Below the pieces are notes generated by a model, which worked only from the letters and a program-made list of their open reading frames with translations, was not told the DNA's origin and made no database searches. 64,000 nt of DNA, taken from positions 3,007,574-3,071,573 of the forward strand of contig NZ_BLJA01000001.1 in assembly GCF_019972295.1 (NCBI RefSeq), given 5' to 3'. The stretch is from Geobacter sp. AOG2. GTDB taxonomy: Bacteria; Desulfobacterota; Desulfuromonadia; Geobacterales; Pseudopelobacteraceae. This document shows positions 45,010 through 54,394 of this stretch, one piece after another. Within the stretch, counting starts at the first letter, position 1. Each line of letters starts with the position of its first letter. The position numbers and the translations under genes are program-made.

Positions 45010-46590
45010 CTAGCGATCGAGAAAACCGGGGGGGACGTATCTGTATATCCCTATCGTCGGACCCGTGAACAGTTGTTCCCTGTCCCGCGTATAATCCAGG
45101 AGGAACGCCAACCCTCTTGCCAAGTCATTATTGAGATAGAAAGGGTATGACCCGTCTGAAAAATATTCTCTCGGGGCGAACTTCCTGACCAGGGGCAGCG
45201 AAAAAACCTTGCCATAAAATTCTGCTTCTGCATGGTATTTTCCGATCTCGCCCAAGTATCGGTCATATAAGCCCGACGAAACAATTACATAGCGGATCGT
45301 CTTGTTTTTGTCCAGCGTATTGTAGGCGTTAAGAACGCTTCCGTCGCGCATATTGCTGGGATAAAAGGGGGTGAAGCCTTCATAGAGGGTATTTTCTTCC
45401 GCAATGCCTGCCTTTTGAGTGAACAGGTATGAAGCAAATCGGGTATCTTTCAGGGTGAATTGCGCCGTCATGACTGAACTGGCAATCAGCAGCTTGCATA
45501 CGATGAGGAAAAGCGCCACACACCAGAAGGGGAAGAGGTACCTTCTGGATAGTTGCACCGCTTTCTCATGGGCGACATTGATCCCGTATGCCGAAACAAG
45601 CAGGGGACAGGTATACATGGGCAATGCCCACCGCTCCCAGTGCAGGCCGACCTTGCTGAGCACCATCCAGTAGAATAAACCAAAAAAAACCGGCAGGGCG
45701 TACGGTTTTTCCTTCCGAACGATGTAAACCCCTCCCAGAAAGAAAAAGAGCAACATGATCACGCCGGAAAAATCCAGATATGACGTGGCATAGAAGGCCA
45801 TGTTCCCCGGCCAGCCCAGGCCGTCCGCTCCCAGATGGATCGGGTAGGCGTTCACCAATACCGCTTTTATCGCTTTGTCATAGTTGAGGAAAAGATATGG
45901 CGAGGCCAGGAAAAGAAACAGCAAAAAAGCCGAAACGGTCTCTGAAAGCCTTTTCAACAAAACGGTTCTTTCCCTAAAGTGTTTACTGATGATGACTGAT
46001 ACCATGAGCAGCAGAGTCAACCCGCCCGGATATTTTACACTAAGGGAGAGTGCGCAAAATAAGGCGCCTGCCAACAAGTTTCTGTGGGAAGGGTGTTTCA
46101 AATATCTGACGGCAAACAGGATTACGGACAAAATGAACAGAGCCAGAGGCATGTCCGCGGTAATATAGTGAGAATGATCCACATAGGAGGGAAATATCGC
46201 CACGAGAAGCGCTGCAATCAGGCCGGTATTCGCATTGAACTCTTTCCCGATAAGGTATGCTGCGACAATACAGGCGGTTCCCAGCAGAGCGACAAAAATC
46301 CGTGATATCCGATAAAATAGCAATTTGTGGTCATCAAAGGTTTTCGTGAGAGGTTGTTTGTACACGAGATGACTCGCCGCATGGTAAAGTACCGCATTGG
46401 CATAGATGTCGAAATGATCGGGGTGGTTGTATTCGCCAGGGTCCAACGAAGATCGCTTGGCCATATCGAACGGGACATCCGCAACAACTGGCTCATCCGG
46501 GTGGAGAAGAAAGGGAAATCCCCAATCGGACCCGATGACCCTGAGGGAAAGCCCCAGAAAAATTATTGCGAGTAACGTTATCCGCTTCAT
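45010..46590 (-). CDS. GT-C membrane glycosyltransferase (PMT_2-like)
   Basis: About 526 residues. Its first helix ends before WGFPFLLHPDEPVVADVPF, an outer loop with the Asp-Glu pair, then EYNHPDHFDIYANAVLYH. About 11 helices, among them the region YITADMPLALFILSVILF, and a soluble C-terminal domain of about 140 residues (FTPFYPSNMRDGSVLNAYNT). The architecture fits PMT_2-like enzymes that transfer sugar from polyprenyl phosphate. It starts 18 bp after the GT2 gene at 46609, whose product could make its donor. Confidence 0.75.
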   Translation of the reverse strand: MKRITLLAIIFLGLSLRVIGSDWGFPFLLHPDEPVVADVPFDMAKRSSLDPGEYNHPDHFDIYANAVLYHAASHLVYKQPLTKTFDDHKLLFYRISRIFVALLGTACIVAAYLIGKEFNANTGLIAALLVAIFPSYVDHSHYITADMPLALFILSVILFAVRYLKHPSHRNLLAGALFCALSLSVKYPGGLTLLLMVSVIISKHFRERTVLLKRLSETVSAFLLFLFLASPYLFLNYDKAIKAVLVNAYPIHLGADGLGWPGNMAFYATSYLDFSGVIMLLFFFLGGVYIVRKEKPYALPVFFGLFYWMVLSKVGLHWERWALPMYTCPLLVSAYGINVAHEKAVQLSRRYLFPFWCVALFLIVCKLLIASSVMTAQFTLKDTRFASYLFTQKAGIAEENTLYEGFTPFYPSNMRDGSVLNAYNTLDKNKTIRYVIVSSGLYDRYLGEIGKYHAEAEFYGKVFSLPLVRKFAPREYFSDGSYPFYLNNDLARGLAFLLDYTRDREQLFTGPTIGIYRYVPPGFLDR

Positions 46591-46608
46591 AAACTTGTCT
46601 CGTCCCCT

Positions 46609-47340
46609 TCAGTGACGATACGCTCCCGTCAGGTCAAAAAACCGTATTCTGAAGATATCCGTGAACATACGCAGTGAATCGCGGACCAGACTGACTTTTG
46701 AGCCTGCTATATCGGTCCAGTTGACCGGCACTTCCGCAATACGATAGTCGTTATGCTTGCATAGATACAATGCTTCGACATCGAACCCGAAATCATCGAT
46801 CCGTTGGAGAGAAAAAACCGTCTCTGCCGCGTCGGCGGTAAATAGTTTGAAACCACACTGGGTATCCCGGATTCCTTGTACCATAAGTGCGGTCACGATA
46901 AAATGGAAGATCCTCCCGATCACCTTGCGATGCAAATGGGCATTTACCAGGCATGAATCATCCTTCATGGCGCGTGAAGCTATCGCTACATCCGCGCCGT
47001 CGGCTATGGCTTTTTGCAGACGTTCCAGTTCCGTGATGGGAGTGGCGCCGTCGGCGTCGGTAAATAACCGAAGGTTGCCGGACGCGCGGAGCATTCCCGT
47101 CTTTACCGCATATCCCTTGCCCCGGTTACCGGGGAGGCGGATCAGTTTTACCCTGGTGTTTTCCTGCATAAAGCGGGCGACAACCTCCGCGGTGGCGTCA
47201 TGGCTTCCATCGTCGACGATGATTACCTCATAGGGGCGATCCCCATGTTCGAGGTATTCCAGAACGCTTGCCAGATACGGCGGAAGACGTTTTTCCTCAT
47301 TATATGCCGGAATGATTATGGACAGTGAGACAGAATTCAA
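46609..47340 (-). CDS. GT2, dolichyl/polyprenyl-phosphate glucose synthase-like
   Basis: About 243 residues. SIIIPAYNEEKRLPPYLASV, IIVDDGSHDATAEVV, the metal site LFTDADGATPITEL, and later GIRDTQCGFKLF and VEALYLCKH match ALG5/DPM-type GT2 enzymes that load a hexose onto polyprenyl phosphate. It lacks C-terminal membrane helices, as in the short members of the family. It is followed at 18 bp by a PMT_2-like GT-C gene and preceded at 72 bp by another, so it probably supplies their donor. Confidence 0.85.
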   Translation of the reverse strand: MNSVSLSIIIPAYNEEKRLPPYLASVLEYLEHGDRPYEVIIVDDGSHDATAEVVARFMQENTRVKLIRLPGNRGKGYAVKTGMLRASGNLRLFTDADGATPITELERLQKAIADGADVAIASRAMKDDSCLVNAHLHRKVIGRIFHFIVTALMVQGIRDTQCGFKLFTADAAETVFSLQRIDDFGFDVEALYLCKHNDYRIAEVPVNWTDIAGSKVSLVRDSLRMFTDIFRIRFFDLTGAYRH

Positions 47341-47412
47341 CGTTAGCCCCGATTTGGGAAATGGAGGGTCACGAACGTCTTCGCATTCCTGCGAGGAGCA
47401 CCGGTGGGACCC

Positions 47413-49041
47413 TTATTGCTTGCGTTTGTAGATGACCAGATTTGCATCGGAACCGGGGGTGTATTTTGCGGCGTCGGGCTCCCAGACAAAAAGAGAGGCG
47501 CCATTGTAAAGGTCAACGATTCCAACCCGTTCATAGTATTTTTTTACATACGCATCGAACCACTTGAAGATAACATCCGGTGAAAAAGGCCCCCGCAGCC
47601 ACGAGAATTGCATATTGGTAAAGACACAATATTTCGGTTGCGACTGTTCGATCTCGCGAATCAATTCACGCTGCATCTGCTCGGCATGGGGTTGGTCTTC
47701 CATCAGGCTGTACATGTAAATATAGCCGGTGGCCGGAAGTCTTCCGGTGTAAAAATAGATCTCCGGCTCGGAGCCAAGGACCGCGATCCGATCGGCGTCG
47801 GTGGTGTGATCCTTCAGGTAGCGGCCTAACTCCGCTGCTGCCGGAAAGGCGCTTGCTCCATAGGTCGAATAGCTCACTTCCTGGGGGGTAAGAAAGAAAA
47901 AACAGCTCTTCTCGCGATAGAGGCCGTACACGATGGCCGCCATGATCAGAAAAGCGGGCGCCATTCGCCGCAGCCATTCATTACCACTTTTTACCGTAGC
48001 GAGAAAATCACCGATCCCCGTACTGGCGGCACCGATCAGCAGGGCGGTTGCCGGCAGGATCACGATGAAGTAGTGCCACCTGAAATAGAAGCCGGGACAG
48101 ATTGCAAGAAACGAGGTAAAAAACAATCCCGCAACAAACAGCCTGTCCTTGCACCGCACCCGGTTTGCGGAGAGGAGGAGCGCGCCTGTGCATGCCAGAA
48201 GCCAGAGCGGAATATTGGGGTAATAAATGACGGAAAAGTTGTGGACCAATGCCTCGATACCCTGGCTGATCGAAAGGCTGGAGGCGTATTCCCGGGCATA
48301 GGTTACCGTCCAGAACCAGAAGGTTTCAAACGTCCCGGCCTTGAGTACCCAGAGGATAATGAGGGTGTAGGGGATTATCGCGCCAAGCAGAAAAAGGGCT
48401 ATACCGGTCAGGGACGTTTTGCCGCCCGCAGCCTCATGTTTGTACATGCGCCAGGCGAGATAGAGGAATGCGAAGACGATAAACAGCGCCGCATGCTGTT
48501 TCATGGTGAATGCCAATCCGAAACAGAGCCCGCTTATGAACAAAAGCCGGGAACGGCCTCCATCAAAGTGACGCAGCAGCAGGAGACAGCCCGCCAATGC
48601 AAACAGCACGATAAAGTGGGTCGCATGGGCAAAAAAACCATATACTGTTTTGCTGAGAGACAAAACAGCGTAGCTCGCGCAGGCAGCGAATGCGGCATCC
48701 CGGTCGAACAGCCTCGATGCCAGTAAATAGACGAACATAATGCATATGCCGTTGGCGATCAAAAGCCCCAGATGGATGCCGAACGGGGTCTGGCCAAACA
48801 GTGCCATACAGAGAGCGTAAACAATGCTGACGCCGGGGAGTTTCATGGAATAGGCATGGGCATAGGGGGGTATGCCGTTAAGCAACTGTTGCCCCATGTA
48901 GGCGTATTCACCCTCGTCGCGCTCAAGGGGAACCTGGAGCAGACGGATGCGAACATAGGCAACCGTGCCCAGAACGAGGGCCAGCAGGATGTACTGTAGA
49001 TATGTCACTCGCTTTGAGGATTCGGTATCGCTTAATTTCAT
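47413..49041 (-). CDS. PMT/ArnT-like GT-C membrane glycosyltransferase
   Basis: About 542 residues. The first outer loop VPLERDEGEYAYMGQQLLNG and PPYAHAYSMKLPGVSIVYAL is the acidic catalytic loop type shared with the proteins at 4228 and 35044. About 12 helices are followed by a soluble tail with VLGSEPEIYFYTGRLPATGY. The conserved EPE/NPE-L/I-Y-F motif in the tail links the three paralogues. It is separated by 58 bp from the upstream DUF2142-like gene and by 72 bp from the GT2 gene. Donor probably a polyprenyl-phosphate hexose. Confidence 0.8.
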   Translation of the reverse strand: MKLSDTESSKRVTYLQYILLALVLGTVAYVRIRLLQVPLERDEGEYAYMGQQLLNGIPPYAHAYSMKLPGVSIVYALCMALFGQTPFGIHLGLLIANGICIMFVYLLASRLFDRDAAFAACASYAVLSLSKTVYGFFAHATHFIVLFALAGCLLLLRHFDGGRSRLLFISGLCFGLAFTMKQHAALFIVFAFLYLAWRMYKHEAAGGKTSLTGIALFLLGAIIPYTLIILWVLKAGTFETFWFWTVTYAREYASSLSISQGIEALVHNFSVIYYPNIPLWLLACTGALLLSANRVRCKDRLFVAGLFFTSFLAICPGFYFRWHYFIVILPATALLIGAASTGIGDFLATVKSGNEWLRRMAPAFLIMAAIVYGLYREKSCFFFLTPQEVSYSTYGASAFPAAAELGRYLKDHTTDADRIAVLGSEPEIYFYTGRLPATGYIYMYSLMEDQPHAEQMQRELIREIEQSQPKYCVFTNMQFSWLRGPFSPDVIFKWFDAYVKKYYERVGIVDLYNGASLFVWEPDAAKYTPGSDANLVIYKRKQ

Positions 49042-49099
49042 ATCCTGTGCCCTGCAATATATGGGGAATGTGTAAAGCGTATGGAAGCCGGCGTGGCTG

Positions 49100-50620
49100 T
49101 CAGTTCGGTGGCCAATAGCTCCAGTCGGGGGTGATGCGGGCGCAAAACAAAGGAAAGTCGGATATGATGAAGATAAAAGCAGCCAGCCCGAAAACGGCCA
49201 GTTGCGCGCCCCTGCCTTTGAAAAGCCGCAACAGGTAAAAGCTCGACAGAATGTAAATCGGGCCTAGGACCGGGAAAATGTAGCGCCCGTGCAGTGCGAC
49301 AAATGGCGCGCCGTTACTGAGGTACTCGTGGTAATTGAACTGGTACATGAGAAAATAAGTGTAAAATCCTGCAATAACCAGAAGGCTGGTGGGAAGCCAT
49401 TCTGCATCCCGAGGTCGCCATCGGGTCAAAAAAGCGATCAGCGTTATCGCTGCCAGAAAGGCGATGGGTGCAATCGTCGGCCAGCGGTTGAGTATCTGGA
49501 GGTGGGCAAACACCCCGAAGGTGCCGGCCGCCATCCGGCCCACCCACAACGGTATGTACGCCGACAGCCCCATTTTGGGTATCTCACCATTCTTGAAGCG
49601 TTCATAGTTTTCGATCATAAAGACCGCATCGGCACGGTCGCCGGGATGTTTGATCAGGGAGGTCATTGCCAGAGCCTGCGCTTTGGAGACACGCCCTTCC
49701 TTGAAAGCATCGAAAACGTAGCTGCGGGCAGCGAGCCTGTACTGCATGGCGTCTTCCAGGGGGAGTACCGTGGTCATCTCAACGGTAATAGCCCCATAGT
49801 GCAGGTAATTGCCGGCGTAAAGCTGAATGTTAAGGGCCAGGCCGAGCAGTAGTACCAGCGTTACGATAGTGCCGCGCAGTCCGGAAGCACGATAAAATGC
49901 CACGAGCGCCGAGGGGAGCCCCGGAATTTTTTTGATCTCGTGGATGATCAGTACGGCATTCAGAACCGGTATCAGTGGCAGGAAGGTGATTTTGGTGAGA
50001 CACCCGGCAAGCTGGCAAACAAATGAAGCGACAAGCGCGCCAGGAGAGCGGTTCTTAAAGAAAGCCAGAAGATAATAGACGGCCATGGCCGCCAGAAGGT
50101 TTGCCAGATTGTCATAGGAGACGAACGCCGAAAGAAAGGTCAGCATCATCGTATTGGTCGTGGCAACGACCAGCAGAATCTGGGTAAGTCGGTGATCCGT
50201 CACCAGGCGAAGCGTTCGCCAGACGTAGAATACAAAGGCAAAGGCAAGCGGGATGTTGAGCAGGCGCAAAAAAACCAGGTCGGAGACGCCGAAGAAATTC
50301 ACTGTCAGGAGTTTGCCCATGATCCAGTAGTAGAGCCACGGGATATTGGTAACCAGACCGTACTGATAGGATTCGGGAGAGTTCTTCGGTAAAAAGGGGA
50401 CCGTGGAAAATATCGTGCAGATTCCGAAGTGCGTCACCTCGTCAGGTGGTATGAAAGGAGAAATGGTGGTTGCCAGAAAGAGCAGCCGCAGCCCAAAATA
50501 AAGCATGAGTGTAACAATCGACCATATCAGCACACGGCGAGACGGGAAAGCCTCCTCCCCTGGGCCATTGATGGAGGCTTGCCCTGCTGCGTGTGCTTTA
50601 TCATCCGAGTCAAGAGTCAA
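49100..50620 (-). CDS. GT-C-like membrane protein (DUF2142-like)
   Basis: About 506 residues, paralogous to the 31228-32754 product: PFIPPDEVTHFGICTIFS, YQYGLVTNIPWLYYWIMG, LEDAMQYRLAARSYVF and TPDWSYWPPN. Ten to twelve helices. The start is a TTG at 50620 with AGGGGA 5 nt upstream; no ATG precedes the first helix, so a non-ATG start is likely in both paralogues. It is preceded by a small lipoprotein gene (48 bp). A sugar-transfer role is inferred from topology and context. Confidence 0.75.
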   Translation of the reverse strand: MTLDSDDKAHAAGQASINGPGEEAFPSRRVLIWSIVTLMLYFGLRLLFLATTISPFIPPDEVTHFGICTIFSTVPFLPKNSPESYQYGLVTNIPWLYYWIMGKLLTVNFFGVSDLVFLRLLNIPLAFAFVFYVWRTLRLVTDHRLTQILLVVATTNTMMLTFLSAFVSYDNLANLLAAMAVYYLLAFFKNRSPGALVASFVCQLAGCLTKITFLPLIPVLNAVLIIHEIKKIPGLPSALVAFYRASGLRGTIVTLVLLLGLALNIQLYAGNYLHYGAITVEMTTVLPLEDAMQYRLAARSYVFDAFKEGRVSKAQALAMTSLIKHPGDRADAVFMIENYERFKNGEIPKMGLSAYIPLWVGRMAAGTFGVFAHLQILNRWPTIAPIAFLAAITLIAFLTRWRPRDAEWLPTSLLVIAGFYTYFLMYQFNYHEYLSNGAPFVALHGRYIFPVLGPIYILSSFYLLRLFKGRGAQLAVFGLAAFIFIISDFPLFCARITPDWSYWPPN

Positions 50621-50668
50621 TTATTTCCCCTGGTGCTTCGCAAGTTCCGGCGGAACGCCAACTTCCGG

Positions 50669-51109
50669 TTAACGCTTATAGAAATATGCTTTGAGCTTGC
50701 CGTCCCGCTGTTTCACCATCATCATTTTACGTTCTTTTACCGGATTAATATATGAAACTATCCAGTAATCAACGCCTTTTTCCTCAACCTTGAAATCCTT
50801 GAAAGCGCTGCCGTAATTATTCTTCAGGGGGGCAAACGTCGATATAATGGTAGCGACCATATCATCTTTCATCGCATTCCATTTCTCTGTGCCCGCTTTT
50901 TTAATGATCTCTTGTTGGGTGGATCCATATTTCTGGGCCGCTGTGTCAAAATCGATAATATCTTTTAACGTTTTGTCACCAGTTGCCGCTTTTTTTATGA
51001 ATTCCTTACAGACGGCGATGGCAGGGTCGTTTTTGTTCGAACAGGAAATGAATAACAACGATGTTGCCAGGAATAGACACAGCACAAATATTCTCGATAA
51101 GTTCAACAT
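50669..51109 (-). CDS. lipoprotein, function unknown
   Basis: A 146-residue protein with signal peptide MLNLSRIFVLCLFLATSLLF and lipobox FISC; the mature chain starts at Cys followed by SNKNDPAIAVCKEF. The rest is a small alpha/beta domain (TAAQKYGSTQQEIIKKAGTE and KAYFYKR at the end), like small periplasmic lipoproteins of the DUF4878/NTF2-like kind, though I cannot assign it. It lies in the long operon between a GT2 gene and a GT-C gene, 48-50 bp from each. Confidence 0.7.
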   Translation of the reverse strand: MLNLSRIFVLCLFLATSLLFISCSNKNDPAIAVCKEFIKKAATGDKTLKDIIDFDTAAQKYGSTQQEIIKKAGTEKWNAMKDDMVATIISTFAPLKNNYGSAFKDFKVEEKGVDYWIVSYINPVKERKMMMVKQRDGKLKAYFYKR

Positions 51110-51158
51110 ACTTGCTCCTTCGCCTGTTTTTATTGTATTTTGTACAGCTGTGGTAAGC

Positions 51159-52106
51159 CTAATCTTTGTCCGGATAGTTTAGTTTTTTCACGCGGTACTG
51201 CACATCCTCCATGAGCCTCCGGTTAACTGCCAAAAGGTCCGCCAGAAAAGCTGTCAGTATGGTTTGAAAACCGATACCCAGAAGGATCGACGATAAAATC
51301 AAGGACTGAACATGCCCCGCGCCGCTGACGGTGATGTAGTAATACAAATATCGGAGCCCCCCCATCAATCCCAAACTGAAAAGAAATATCCCTACCGACA
51401 TGAAAAACCTGAATGGCTTATAGACGACAAATATTCTCACAATGGTAACAAACGATCTGCTTATGTACGAGCAGAGACTTTTCACCAGGCGTGATGGGCG
51501 CAGATACCCGTTTACCTTCACCGGTACGGAAATGATGGCAATATTCTTCTGTCCGGCCTGAATTATTGTTTCCAGCGTGTAGGTATAATTATTAAATACG
51601 TTGATCCTCATCGCTGCTTCCCGGCTCATCGCCCTGAAACCGCTCGGAGCATCCGGAATGTCCGTTTTGCTGACAAAGCGCACAACTGCGCTGCCGAGTT
51701 TCTGCAATACCTTCTTTACCAAAGAAAAAGATTCAATATTGTCAATTGGCCTGATACCGATGACGATATCCGCCTTTTGGGCGAGGATCGGGGAAACAAG
51801 GGCCGGAATGTCGGCGGCCACATACTGGTTGTCCGCATCGGTGTTCACGATGACATCCGCACCCAACCTGATACAGGCATCCAGCCCTGCGAGGAATGCG
51901 CTTGCAAGGCCCTGATTCTTGGTAAAACTGATAATGTGGTCGACGCCGCATTTTTTTGCGATCTCAACGGTGTCGTCGGTGCTGCCGTCATTGATGACGA
52001 GCCATTCAACGTCGCTGAATCCCGCTACTTCGCGGGGCAGGTCCTTGATGGCAATGGGCAATGTCTCAGCCTCATTGTAGCAAGGTATTTGAATGACGAG
52101 TTTCAT
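51159..52106 (-). CDS. GT2, polyprenyl-phosphate sugar synthase-like with C-terminal membrane helices
   Basis: About 315 residues. GT-A core: VIQIPCYNEAETLPIAI, LVINDGSTDDTVEI, the metal site VIVNTDADNQYVAAD, then IPDAPSGFRAMSREAAM. Two hydrophobic helices near 225-295 anchor it, as in DPM1-type and GtrB-type synthases. It would load a hexose onto polyprenyl phosphate, giving the donor for GT-C enzymes in the operon. It follows the PMT-like gene at 52240 by 133 bp and the lipoprotein gene begins 49 bp after it. Confidence 0.85.
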   Translation of the reverse strand: MKLVIQIPCYNEAETLPIAIKDLPREVAGFSDVEWLVINDGSTDDTVEIAKKCGVDHIISFTKNQGLASAFLAGLDACIRLGADVIVNTDADNQYVAADIPALVSPILAQKADIVIGIRPIDNIESFSLVKKVLQKLGSAVVRFVSKTDIPDAPSGFRAMSREAAMRINVFNNYTYTLETIIQAGQKNIAIISVPVKVNGYLRPSRLVKSLCSYISRSFVTIVRIFVVYKPFRFFMSVGIFLFSLGLMGGLRYLYYYITVSGAGHVQSLILSSILLGIGFQTILTAFLADLLAVNRRLMEDVQYRVKKLNYPDKD

Positions 52107-52239
52107 GGTTTTGCCATCACCCCGCTGGTTTTGTTAACGATATCCCGGGCCGCCGGCATTCGTTGCACACAGAGATGTCAAGCTGCGTGGTTGCTCTGTC
52201 ACGAGTGAAGCCTGCGTTGCCGGTTCCCGAACGGTACGT

Positions 52240-53889
52240 CTAATGAGCCGGCGGGAAAGAAACAATATGATATCTTTCATCCAGTCCCTTGTCGAGCAGG
52301 AATGGCAATGGCCCAAAACCGCTGGAGTAATATCCGGCCCCCGCATTGTAGTTCATGGTGGTAAGAAAACTTAATGGCGTGAATTGCAAGACCTGTAGAG
52401 GAGAGGCCTGCGCTATGATTTCCGGAAACGCGTTGGTGTTGTTTTCCGCGACCACCATGAGATCTCCCGGCTGGATGGTCGAATGTTTCCTGTCGTACGC
52501 GGTGCCCCCGTTTTTTTCCATGTAGTACTGGAAACCCCAATGCCCCTGGAACCAGAGGGGCTTTGCAGAGCCGCCGTAAGTCCGGCCAATAACCCGTGCC
52601 GCCGTGCGCGCCGATTCCGCCAGTCTGAAGTCTGCCCACGTGACAAGCATGGAAACCAGCCATGCGCACGTTAAGGGCACCACCACCCGTTTGAAGTCTG
52701 GTTGCCAGGTCTGCCCCATCTGATTTTCCAGGAAACGCATGACAATAATCCCTGTGACAGGAGCCATCGGGAGTATGCTCCGGCCATTTACAGACCAATT
52801 TACGATGGAAGCGAAAACAAAAGTCCCCAGCATCCAAAAGAAAAGCAGAAGGGATTCCGGGCATTGCCGCCGCCAATAGTCAAAACCGGCTAGAATCAGA
52901 ATGTTGATTCCAGCGACCACGAGGAAAGCGAGTTGCAGATAATATCCCCACGAGGCACTCTCTGCCACATGGGGGAAATTGGTCTGGCTCAAAGCCAGGG
53001 CGAAGAGAGGGATTGCGAGCGCCGACGCAACGATGCTCCGCTTATTCAACGCTTTCGCGGCAAAGAACAGGGTGGAAATGAGGCAGCCGCCCGTAAAGCT
53101 CAGGCCGGTAACCAGACTGGGAAAGACGGCGGAGATATTTATGCCCTTTTCTTTGCTGGCGTAATTGGCTGCATCCGATAAAAGCCCCCTGCCGTAGAGG
53201 ACGTAGGTGTCCCATTGGTACAAACAGAGGAAAGTAACGGGGATCAGGAGAAACAGCGACCGGTGCCTTTTGCCACCTTTGGTTGCCAGGGTAAACAGGA
53301 GAAGGAGCGGGATCAGGCTTACCCCGAAGTATTTTGTAAGGCTGCAGAGTGTTATCAGCAAGGCTGCGATTGAAAGGTCTTGCCATCTGTCGCTTTTTAT
53401 GCCGCGCATCCAAAAGTAAATCGCCCAGACATAAAAAGCCAGCATCATGGTGTCACACATCACTGTCGTGCTCGACAAAAGAAAAACCGGGTTCAGTATA
53501 CCGATAAGTGTTGCAGTCAATGGATGTTGCGTAAACTCTTGGGCCAGAAAATAGGTTCCCGCTGCCGTACTGACTGCGGGGAGCAGAAAAGCAAGGTGAA
53601 GGGATGTTTCGTTCCAGCCTGCAAGGGTCCCCGCGAATGAGGCGTAATATGATGCGAATGGAGGGTTCTTTATGATCCTGGCCGCGTCCATCTCCGTCCC
53701 ATACCAGTTGATCTTGAATCCGTAGAAGTCAAGCGGATGGGCCTGGATCTGCTTGGCTACCCAGATGAAAAGCGGTTCATCAATGTTGAACGCCTTGTTG
53801 GCAAAAGGGATAAGGCATGCGACGGTTAAAGTGATCAGGATAAGTATTGGTACAGTATGAGTGGATATGTGGGGGTTACGGTTGGTCAT
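52240..53889 (-). CDS. GT-C membrane glycosyltransferase (PMT_2-like)
   Basis: About 549 residues. The first outer loop is FNIDEPLFIWVAKQIQAHP with an Asp-Glu pair, and KNPPFASYYASFAG follows; 11-12 helices and a soluble C-terminus with GYYSSGFGPLPFLLDKG. It is the first gene of the long minus-strand operon. A GTG at 53907 is also in frame, but it has no spacing from its purine stretch; ATG 53889 is my choice, with modest support. A candidate promoter lies at 54016-54044. Confidence 0.75.
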   Translation of the reverse strand: MTNRNPHISTHTVPILILITLTVACLIPFANKAFNIDEPLFIWVAKQIQAHPLDFYGFKINWYGTEMDAARIIKNPPFASYYASFAGTLAGWNETSLHLAFLLPAVSTAAGTYFLAQEFTQHPLTATLIGILNPVFLLSSTTVMCDTMMLAFYVWAIYFWMRGIKSDRWQDLSIAALLITLCSLTKYFGVSLIPLLLLFTLATKGGKRHRSLFLLIPVTFLCLYQWDTYVLYGRGLLSDAANYASKEKGINISAVFPSLVTGLSFTGGCLISTLFFAAKALNKRSIVASALAIPLFALALSQTNFPHVAESASWGYYLQLAFLVVAGINILILAGFDYWRRQCPESLLLFFWMLGTFVFASIVNWSVNGRSILPMAPVTGIIVMRFLENQMGQTWQPDFKRVVVPLTCAWLVSMLVTWADFRLAESARTAARVIGRTYGGSAKPLWFQGHWGFQYYMEKNGGTAYDRKHSTIQPGDLMVVAENNTNAFPEIIAQASPLQVLQFTPLSFLTTMNYNAGAGYYSSGFGPLPFLLDKGLDERYHIVSFPPAH

Positions 53890-54394
53890 GACGGGAACAG
53901 TTCTCACCCTTGTGCTGTCCGGAGGTAAAGCGGCGCCAATCTGAGCGGGTAGGGAGTGCGGCAGGCTGATGGATACTCGTCTTGGCTGACTCGGCGCTTT
54001 TTTCCATAATTCGATTTTATAACATTTATTGATTTAAATAGCAATCAAGGTTGTCAGCAGGGTAAGAGTTCCCGATTTGCCTCGAATGCCTGTCAAAATC
54101 CCCAATTGTATTGACGGCAGATCATTCCAAGTGATATTTTTCACCTGCTTGCCCGTAATGCAAGGCACCGCTCCCCATGTCATTTTGATAACGTTATTAC
54201 TGAGGCCATCTCTGTCGGAATAATGCCGAGGTGACGTGGCATGCTCGGATAGAATTGGCTGACACTGAATGCAAATAATGATAAAATATGGTAATTAGAA
54301 AATAATCTTCAGATGTTTTTGTAAAGGATGTGAAGGTATGTGCATCCGATTTATATAAAGGTGTCATTAATTCTGATGTGCCCAGGGAGAATAT
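53890..54394. other. intergenic region between divergent units
   Basis: About 500 bp, A+T-rich in its middle. It holds a candidate minus-strand promoter (54016-54044). TATATAAA near 54352-54359 is -10-like for the plus-strand BchE-like gene but has no convincing -35. No gene was recognised. Confidence 0.35.
54016..54044 (-). promoter_or_regulatory. candidate sigma-70 promoter for the 35-54 kb operon
   Basis: On the minus strand TTGCTA (54039-54044) and TATAAA (54016-54021) are separated by 17 bp, with the start site about 120 bp before ATG 53889. It is the only reasonable promoter seen upstream of fourteen closely spaced genes. Confidence 0.4.
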
